Shown here: positions 8,081 through 15,231 of the stretch, one piece after another
How the letters are laid out: every line of letters begins with the position of its first letter
Numbering within the stretch: position 1 is the stretch's first letter
IMG/VR virus record: IMGVR_UViG_3300042691_018732
Span: 1-31,406 of that record
Reading direction: 5' to 3' (one strand)
DNA: 31,406 nt
From: a virus
Notes under the pieces: generated by a model
Seen by the model: the letters and a program-made list of their open reading frames with translations, nothing else
Told to the model about the DNA's origin: nothing
The model's database searches: none
Position numbers and translations under genes: made by a program

Positions 8081-11000
8081 GCTTTCTATCGCTTCCTGAC
8101 GGTTCGTACCTTCAGCTTCGTCCGGGTGAAAACCCGGCGCAAGGGCGGCTGCGTGCGATGCAGCAGTACCCGGAAGCGTTTAACCTTAAAGGTCCGGAAG
8201 CTGCACCCGCTCCGCCTAGCGGCGTGATCCCCGCACTTAAGCAGGGCGCTACGAATTGGGCGCAGAACGTCGGCACCGGCATCATGGGGATGTTCAACCC
8301 GCAGGCAGCGGGTCAGGCTGCCGTGGTGGACGCGAAGCAGCCGCAGGCAGCAACGCTCACAAACTTCCAAGACGTTCAGGACGCCTTTAGCAATCAAGGT
8401 ACGTTGTCCGGTATCGGCACGCTGGGTGCGTTTGCGCGCGACAGCATCGTGTCGAATCTTCCAAATATGGCAGCGTCGATTGCTGGTGCAAAAGCTGGTG
8501 CGATGGCTGGCGGCGCTGCGGCACCTTTCCTTGGCCCTCTGGCTCCTGTCGCTCCGCTTGCGGGCGGCGCGCTGGGCGCGTTCGTTCCTTCGCTGGTTAC
8601 GCAGGCTGGTTCTAACATCCAGCGGCAAGCTGTTGAACAGGACAAAGCCGGACAACCCATCGACGTTTCTCGCGCTGCGGCATACGGCACTGCCGTACCG
8701 CAGGCCGGTCTGGACGCGGCGTCTACTTTCCTGATTCTTGGCAAGCTGGGCGTTGCGAAAGTCGGTGGCAAACCGATCCAAGAAGCAATGAAGGCTGCCG
8801 GGGCCGGCGCCGAGAAAGAGCTTCTAAAAGCCGCTGAGCGCAGCGTGCTTGGAAACGTCGGGCGCGGCTTCGGGCGTGGTGCTGCGGCAGAGATGCCTAC
8901 CGAGGTCGCGCAGCAGGTTCTTGAACGCGCGCAGGCAGGGCTGCCTATCACGGGCGAGGAAGCTAACCGCGAATACTTGGAGGTGGCGGCAGCCGCCGGT
9001 ATCTCGGGCGGTGCGTTCGGTGGTGCCGCGCAGTTTGGCGCGAAGGGCGCTGGACAGCAGCTTAAAAAGGCTAACGAAGCTCAGCACAAGATCAACCTGA
9101 AGCACTCCAAAGATTTCGCAGATTCCGAAAACGCGCGGATGCAGCCCAACGACGGGCCGAAACCGTTAGACGATTACGAACGAAATTTTGTTCCCGGATA
9201 CGACAATCCGACGGTCCGCGAAGTCCAACCCGCAACCAAACGCGGTAAAGATGAAGACGGTGTTTCTGGCATGTTTGTCGGCACCGGCAGTACGGCAGAC
9301 GCGCTGCGCGCAAAGATTGAAGAAGAGCAAAACGCCGGGCTAGTTGGCGGGTTCTACGCTGACGCTGCCACACGCGGAAAGCTCAAGTTTCAGGCCGACG
9401 CTTTAGACGAAGCAGACCGCATGACGGCGGAGGAACGCTCTGCCGAAGAAGAGCGCGTTGCTCGTGTCGACCAAATTGAAAAAGCGCCTTTTCAAGTAAA
9501 CGCAGAACGTCGTGCAAATTTCAGCACGATGTTGTCGCTTCCCCGACTGCGTAGAAACAAAGAAGGCGTGGTTGACCCGGCGTTTACCGCCGAACTTCAA
9601 ACTTCGCTTGATCGGGGAGTGCCTACACCTGCGTTTATTCAGGTTGCTGGGCTTCCTAAAGACTTTCAAAAGCTAGATCCTACTGCCCAACTAGAAGCTG
9701 TTCGTACTAAGCACGAGCAAGTTGCTGCGTCGCTTGATCCAAGCAAACCGGAAATACAGCAACGTTCAAAGCTCGCGCATCTTGAACTGCTGAGTAATTA
9801 CGCTCGGGCGCTGGTAGCCGCAGCGGAAAATCCTTCTGGCGGGCAAGCTGCAATCGACGCAACGCGGGAACTAAATCCGGACACCAACATCCCGCGATAC
9901 ACAGGGCCGCGCCCGGAAGAAGTGCCCCAGCAGCCTCCGGCTGCCCCGGTGCAAGATCCGCAACAGCTTGACCTGATTCCGGGCGGGAGCCAACCGCTGT
10001 CTTCGTCTGGACCGCTAGCTGTCGAAGCGCAAGAACTCGGTGCGCAAAAGACGCAAGCCGAAGAAGCGCTTGCGCAGCGTCCGTTCGACCAAGACGCGCA
10101 AGATCAATTTGAACGAGTTCAGCATCCTTTCCAGCAGGCGCGAGAGCGGCAGCTTGCTATGCAAGCGCGGGAAGGGCTTCAGAGTGCGCTGCAAAGTTCG
10201 GCTATTCCGAGCGACACTCGCCAATTGCTGCAAGCAGCCTATGACATTCTGAGCCGCCCGGACGGTAGCCAGCCGCAGCGCGTTACAGATTCGAAAGAGC
10301 AGCTTGCTGCTGCGGCTGAGCGCGTTGTCAACCAAAGTCGGATGCGGCAGCCCGTCGATGCCGAAGGACTCCGGGAGGCACTGCTTGCGTTTCAAACGCC
10401 GGACACACGCACGCGGCCACTTTTCGGAAACGCTCAACCGCAGAAAGGCACTCCGGAAACTCCGGCAGCCAAACTTACCGACCTGCAACTCCGAAACAAA
10501 ATTGCAGAATGGACGGGGCAGCTTAAATCAGCCAAGACCGCGCTAGACAACGCAATTAAGGCATCGCGGGAGGCAGTTGTTCAGTTCCGTAAAAAAGATA
10601 CGGTGCTGTATCCATTGCGCGCTAAGTTAAACGCTGTCAACAAAACGCTTGCTATTCTCGATAAGAGAGATCCCAACGCACTTATCGACAAGATTGAGCG
10701 GTTTGCCGAAGGCGAAATGGATCCGGCAAACCGTCGGTCGTTTGCCGAAAGCGAGATGGACACACAAAGTCCAAATCGTTTTGCTGAAGGCCAGCCGAAA
10801 AACGAACGCCCGCTGACACCTGCGTGGCTTTCTACGATGCGCGCGCAGATTGTGCCTGCGCAGCAGGCGTTGGAAAAAGAACTTGCAGCACTTGAAAAGG
10901 AAGTCGACTCTGCGATGCAGCGGGCCGACGCCGAGTTTCAAGAGTTGCAAAGTAAGGTTGACGGGATCAAAGCACAGTCGCCTGCAAAGAAAGCACTAGA

Positions 11001-14000
11001 AGATAAAATTGCGGCTCGACGTAAACAGCTTGCCGAGATCGCTGAAGAAGCTCGAAAAGTCACGCAGCACGTCAGCCGCTCTCCGCATTTTGTAAAAGCG
11101 GCTCCGGTAAAGGTTCCGGTTGCTAAAGACAGTTCTACACGCGCGGCAGCGATGCCTCCGCCAGTTCCCGGCACTAAACCAAGCGTCGTTAACAAAAAGA
11201 CGGCGACACGAACCAACATGGTCACCGAGGAAGGTGACCCGGTTTATCGCGAGCGCACGCAGACGCAACGCTTTGATACGCCAGAAGCAACACAAGCCAC
11301 GCCGCCTTCGGTCGGGTGGAGTAAACCCGCGCGTGAACTGACGCCAGAAGAACGGCAAGCCAACGAAGCAGAGTTTCAACGCGAAGTTGCCGGACGCGAA
11401 GAACAGATTGATGGACTTTACAAAAAAGCTCCAAAAACTAAACTTGACGACAAAGTTGAAGGTTCTGACAACCTAGATGAACTGACCCCGGCACAGCGCC
11501 GAGAAGTCGAAGCCGCGCTTAAAGGTAAGAAAAAAGCGGAGGGGCAACGCGGCCAGACGCAAGACCCTTTTTCGACGCCAAAAGCCGACGACGTACTCTC
11601 GGATCCTAAGCAGCGTCTTCTAGGAGCGGCAACCGAAGCAATTCGACGCCGCTTTGGAGATACGCCAACGCCACAGCAAACCCGAGACGGTGTGCTGTAC
11701 GCTGCAATGGATCTGCTGGACGATCCGGCTGCGCTTGGCGTTTCGCCGCTGCATGCGAAAGCGCTTCAACAATACCTCTCGTTGCTCGACGGGCTGACAA
11801 AGAACGTCACCGTTAACTTTCAAAACGACTACAAGTACGCGGGCGAATACTTCGCGGAAAGCAACTCGATCACGCTGGATTCCAAAGCGTCGGTCGCTAC
11901 TTTCGTACACGAACTTGCGCACGCAGCTACCGTCAAATCTCTTGCCGATACGGTCAGTGCTTACCGTGCGAACGTAGGCACGCCGCCTGTCGAAAACATT
12001 CGCAAGGCGACGCCCGAGCAGCTTATCGAAATGGCGCGGGGGCTAGCGGCAGCCGGCGCTTGGCCGCAAGAAAAAGCCAACGCGCTTGAAAACCTTGCGG
12101 TGGCGTGGGGGTCTGTCGAAGAAAGCGGGCGTTACGGCGGCGCAAACATTCTTGAATTTGCGGCGGAGTGGTACGCCGACCCGACGTTTGCAGACTTTGC
12201 TTCGAAGCAAGTTGCTGGGCTGAACCTGAAAGACACGACACCGAACAGCGGGTTCTACGCAAAGCTGCGTAAGCTGGCCGACAAAGTGCGTAACTTCATG
12301 GCCGATTTTCTCGGCTTGACTGGGCTGCAACGTACAGCGTTTGAACGCATCAGCAACAGCGTCGCGATGTTCCACGACAATGCGCAGCGCGACGGAAGTA
12401 TTGCTCCGGTACAGCACAAGCCGGACATGTCGCATCTGGAGTCTGATCTTCAGACGTTTTCCGACGTTATCCAGCACAAGAAAGATCCGGGGCTGTGGGC
12501 TACGATCAAAGCGAACATCACCGGAATGGGGTTCCGGGTCAACGTGCTTGATACAGGCGGAGCGCTGGAAGAAGTAGCGACCCGCGCGCGTGACGCAGGC
12601 AAGATTGACAACGACACATGGCTGCGCACCATGTGGCCGTACAGGCAGGCAAACCTGACCTCGCACTACATGCGCTCGATGCTTGCCGACAAAGAAGCGT
12701 TCTTTAACCCGCAGACCGGCATGCTGGATCTTCGGGATTCGCCGAACACGGTCATGAACGAAGCCAGACTGCTCGCAGAGCACGGTGTGCCAGAAGGCGA
12801 AACAACGTTTCAGCTTTACAAGGTCGCCAAGCGTGCGCAGCGTGTTGGTGTTGATCGCCTGCGCAAAGCGCTGGGCAATGAAGGGCTTGACAGCACGTGG
12901 ACCAAAGACAAGATCGACAAGGCTGCGCGGCTTAACGAGCAGTATCCGATCTTCGACAAGCTGTACGAAATGGCGAATGCGCGGCACAACGCGCTGCTCG
13001 ATCTGATGGCGCAGTCTGGTCGGATGCCTAAAGAGCAAGTCGAGCTTCTTAAATCGTTTGGCGACTATGTGCCGTTCTACCGTGCGGATGACGACGGCAC
13101 GCTGTACATCGTTCACGACGACAGCAAAGAAATTGCAATCGGCAAAATCGACGACCCGCAAGAACTGAAAGCGCTGCAAGGCGGCAAGGGCAAGATCAAG
13201 CCGTACTTTACGAACGAGATCACGAACACGCGCTACATCCTGAATAGCGCGCTGCGCAACAACGCGCTTCGGCAAACAGTGAAAGTTGCCGAAGACCTGA
13301 AGCTGGGTTACCGAACCGGAACCAAACGCTCGGCTACCCGCACGCTGACATTCTACGAAGATGGGCAAGAGAAGTTCTTTGAGTTTGACGACAAGGCAAT
13401 CAGCGATCCGGAACAAGAAGGACTGTACGACGGTGTTTCCGCCGAACTGATCGCAACGGCGTTCATGGGCACGCGATATGCACTGCCCGCTGCGCTCAAG
13501 TTGATGCAGTACCCGGCAAGACTGCTTCGGCAAGCCGTCACACGCAGCCCGCTCTACCCGCTGCGCCAGCTTCTGCGCGAACCGATCACGTCAAACTTCA
13601 CGGCCGGCAACAATACGGTGCCGCTGGTGGGCGCGCTGCAAGCGCTGGTCGGGGCTAAGCAGGAATACCGCGATTCCGCCAAGACGCTTGAGCGGTACGG
13701 CATCGTTGGCGGGCAGGCGCTGTCCGGCACGACCGAAGATGTTCAAGATGTGCTGCGCAACCTCGTCGCCGGTAAGACACCGCTGAACAAGGCACTCGCT
13801 GCGCTCGACAAGTTCGCGATGGCTGCGGACATGTCTACACGGCAGACGATCTTCGCGTCGGCGATGAAGCAGGGCATGAGCGAGCCCGAGGCCGCACTGA
13901 TGGCGCTGGAGTCGATGAACTTCACGCGGCACGGCGCGCTGCCCACAGTGCAGATGCTCTCGATGCTGGTGCCCTTCTTGAACGCGCAGCTTCAAGGTCT

Positions 14001-15033
14001 TGACGTGCTCTACAAGTCCGCGCGCGGCAAGATGGCGTTCAACGACCGGCTTGGTATTCAGAGGAAGTTCTTCACCCGCGCCGCGATCATGTCCGGCATG
14101 GCGATGGCCTACGCTGCTTCCATGTCCGACGAAGAGCCGTGGAAAACGGCGAACGAGCAAGAGCGCGACATGAACTGGTTCGTGCCGGTGCCGGGCGTCG
14201 AGGGCGCGTGGATCAAGGTGCCGGTCAACTTTGAAATCGGCTATCTGTTCAAAGCGCTGCCCGAACGCATGATGGCGATCATGCAGGGCGACGACAAAGC
14301 TACATCGGTTATCAGTTCGTTCAAGTCGTTCGCCGCGCAGACGTTCCCGAATCCGATCCCGCAGGCGATCAAGCCGGTGCTGGAGTGGTGGACGAACTAC
14401 TCTTTCTTCACCGGCCGTCCGATCCAGACCGAGCGGATGATGAGCCTCGATCCGAGCCAGCGGTTTACGGAGCGTACGTCCGAGCTTGCGAAGGCAGCCG
14501 GCCGCGTTACAGAGTTCACGACGCCGACCGGGCAGAAAGTCGGACTATCCCCGGCCGTAATCGAGCATTTGGTTCGGGGGTACACCAGCCAGCTTGGCAT
14601 GGTCGTCATGCAGACTGCCGGCGGAGCGATGGAGGCGATGGACGGTAGCCAGCGATCGGAAAGACCTACACGAGAATTGTACGAAACTCCGTTGTTTGGG
14701 CCGGCGCTTGCAAATACGCGCGGGTTCGGGCCGACCAACAAGTTCTACGAGATCAAGACGGAGCTTGACCGTCGAGCCAACACGCTGCGCGATCTTGCGA
14801 TGCAAGACCCCGACCGAGCCCGGCAGTACGCGCAGGACTACGCGCAGGACGCCGCCATGTCCAAGGTTGCCAACCAAATCTCCGGCAAGCTCAACCAGCT
14901 TCGCAAACAGCAGGCGCAAATCTGGTACTCGGACGCCGACCCGGACGAGAAACAGCGCAAGATCAGGCAGCTACGTGAAGCCGAGCTTCAGCTTGTCAGC
15001 CGCTTCAACGTCCAGTATCAGGCGTTACGTTAA
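8077..15033 (+). CDS. Giant multidomain ejection (polyvalent) protein with zinc-protease-like motif
   Basis: The 2318-residue protein has recognisable regions in order. Residues 1-40 contain DGSYLQLRPGENP. Residues about 110-195 are Gly/Ala-rich and hydrophobic, likely membrane-active. Residues 230-830 are largely disordered and charged. Coiled coils lie at about 845-960 and 960-1015, separated by three FAEG-type repeats (876-905). A zincin-like domain holds HELAH at 1278-1282 (FVHELAHAA) with candidate third ligand Glu1360 or Glu1364 (LEFAAEWYADP). The C-terminal third (about 1440-2318) resembles large polyvalent protein-associated domains, with MLSMLVPFLNAQLQGLDVLY and a helical end. Such proteins are packaged and injected ahead of DNA. 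It overlaps the 486-residue gene by ATGA and ends tail-to-tail with the replication unit. Single intact frame; protease activity is inferred from the motif only. Confidence 0.7.
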   Translation: MSFLSLPDGSYLQLRPGENPAQGRLRAMQQYPEAFNLKGPEAAPAPPSGVIPALKQGATNWAQNVGTGIMGMFNPQAAGQAAVVDAKQPQAATLTNFQDVQDAFSNQGTLSGIGTLGAFARDSIVSNLPNMAASIAGAKAGAMAGGAAAPFLGPLAPVAPLAGGALGAFVPSLVTQAGSNIQRQAVEQDKAGQPIDVSRAAAYGTAVPQAGLDAASTFLILGKLGVAKVGGKPIQEAMKAAGAGAEKELLKAAERSVLGNVGRGFGRGAAAEMPTEVAQQVLERAQAGLPITGEEANREYLEVAAAAGISGGAFGGAAQFGAKGAGQQLKKANEAQHKINLKHSKDFADSENARMQPNDGPKPLDDYERNFVPGYDNPTVREVQPATKRGKDEDGVSGMFVGTGSTADALRAKIEEEQNAGLVGGFYADAATRGKLKFQADALDEADRMTAEERSAEEERVARVDQIEKAPFQVNAERRANFSTMLSLPRLRRNKEGVVDPAFTAELQTSLDRGVPTPAFIQVAGLPKDFQKLDPTAQLEAVRTKHEQVAASLDPSKPEIQQRSKLAHLELLSNYARALVAAAENPSGGQAAIDATRELNPDTNIPRYTGPRPEEVPQQPPAAPVQDPQQLDLIPGGSQPLSSSGPLAVEAQELGAQKTQAEEALAQRPFDQDAQDQFERVQHPFQQARERQLAMQAREGLQSALQSSAIPSDTRQLLQAAYDILSRPDGSQPQRVTDSKEQLAAAAERVVNQSRMRQPVDAEGLREALLAFQTPDTRTRPLFGNAQPQKGTPETPAAKLTDLQLRNKIAEWTGQLKSAKTALDNAIKASREAVVQFRKKDTVLYPLRAKLNAVNKTLAILDKRDPNALIDKIERFAEGEMDPANRRSFAESEMDTQSPNRFAEGQPKNERPLTPAWLSTMRAQIVPAQQALEKELAALEKEVDSAMQRADAEFQELQSKVDGIKAQSPAKKALEDKIAARRKQLAEIAEEARKVTQHVSRSPHFVKAAPVKVPVAKDSSTRAAAMPPPVPGTKPSVVNKKTATRTNMVTEEGDPVYRERTQTQRFDTPEATQATPPSVGWSKPARELTPEERQANEAEFQREVAGREEQIDGLYKKAPKTKLDDKVEGSDNLDELTPAQRREVEAALKGKKKAEGQRGQTQDPFSTPKADDVLSDPKQRLLGAATEAIRRRFGDTPTPQQTRDGVLYAAMDLLDDPAALGVSPLHAKALQQYLSLLDGLTKNVTVNFQNDYKYAGEYFAESNSITLDSKASVATFVHELAHAATVKSLADTVSAYRANVGTPPVENIRKATPEQLIEMARGLAAAGAWPQEKANALENLAVAWGSVEESGRYGGANILEFAAEWYADPTFADFASKQVAGLNLKDTTPNSGFYAKLRKLADKVRNFMADFLGLTGLQRTAFERISNSVAMFHDNAQRDGSIAPVQHKPDMSHLESDLQTFSDVIQHKKDPGLWATIKANITGMGFRVNVLDTGGALEEVATRARDAGKIDNDTWLRTMWPYRQANLTSHYMRSMLADKEAFFNPQTGMLDLRDSPNTVMNEARLLAEHGVPEGETTFQLYKVAKRAQRVGVDRLRKALGNEGLDSTWTKDKIDKAARLNEQYPIFDKLYEMANARHNALLDLMAQSGRMPKEQVELLKSFGDYVPFYRADDDGTLYIVHDDSKEIAIGKIDDPQELKALQGGKGKIKPYFTNEITNTRYILNSALRNNALRQTVKVAEDLKLGYRTGTKRSATRTLTFYEDGQEKFFEFDDKAISDPEQEGLYDGVSAELIATAFMGTRYALPAALKLMQYPARLLRQAVTRSPLYPLRQLLREPITSNFTAGNNTVPLVGALQALVGAKQEYRDSAKTLERYGIVGGQALSGTTEDVQDVLRNLVAGKTPLNKALAALDKFAMAADMSTRQTIFASAMKQGMSEPEAALMALESMNFTRHGALPTVQMLSMLVPFLNAQLQGLDVLYKSARGKMAFNDRLGIQRKFFTRAAIMSGMAMAYAASMSDEEPWKTANEQERDMNWFVPVPGVEGAWIKVPVNFEIGYLFKALPERMMAIMQGDDKATSVISSFKSFAAQTFPNPIPQAIKPVLEWWTNYSFFTGRPIQTERMMSLDPSQRFTERTSELAKAAGRVTEFTTPTGQKVGLSPAVIEHLVRGYTSQLGMVVMQTAGGAMEAMDGSQRSERPTRELYETPLFGPALANTRGFGPTNKFYEIKTELDRRANTLRDLAMQDPDRARQYAQDYAQDAAMSKVANQISGKLNQLRKQQAQIWYSDADPDEKQRKIRQLREAELQLVSRFNVQYQALR

Positions 15034-15038
15034 ACGCC
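15021..15038. terminator. Short inverted repeat at the convergent gene ends
   Basis: GGCGTT (15021-15026) and AACGCC (15033-15038) form a perfect 6-base stem with a 6-base loop exactly over the overlapping stop codons of the late and replication units. There is no T-tract on either side, so a classical intrinsic terminator is doubtful; it could be a weak bidirectional pause site. Confidence 0.3.
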
Positions 15039-15231
15039 AGACGCGCAGCCCGTAGAAGCCGTCGTGTACTTCCTCGTTGAAGCGCACGCGGCACTCTACG
15101 GCTTGCGCAAACTCCTGCACCTCTGACCTCACGCGGTCGGTATCCAAGCACGGCACGAAGAAGCTGTCGCCGGGCATCATTAATGCCAGAGGGTAGAAGT
15201 ATCTAGTCTTCCTTTTGGACGGACGTTCCAT
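15025..15231 (-). CDS. Small conserved-type phage protein (GDSFFVP motif)
   Basis: A 68-residue protein from the ATG at 15231 (MERPSKRKTRYFYPLALM); an upstream in-frame ATG at 15279 would overlap the primase gene by far more and adds residues unlike the family. The chosen start overlaps the primase end by 29 bases. The pattern YPLALMMPGDSFFVPCLD, a helix (VRSEVQEFAQAV), then RVRF and a terminal GLRVWRL is one I recognise from many small phage proteins next to replication genes. Their function is unknown to me; the fold looks like a short alpha/beta unit. Its stop overlaps the end of the giant protein gene on the other strand by nine bases. Confidence 0.65.
   Translation of the reverse strand: MERPSKRKTRYFYPLALMMPGDSFFVPCLDTDRVRSEVQEFAQAVECRVRFNEEVHDGFYGLRVWRLT

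Noticed and set aside
12043-13533. Long - strand open frame (496 codons) inside the giant gene
   Set aside because: It is antisense to a continuous 2318-residue frame and contains no recognisable domain.
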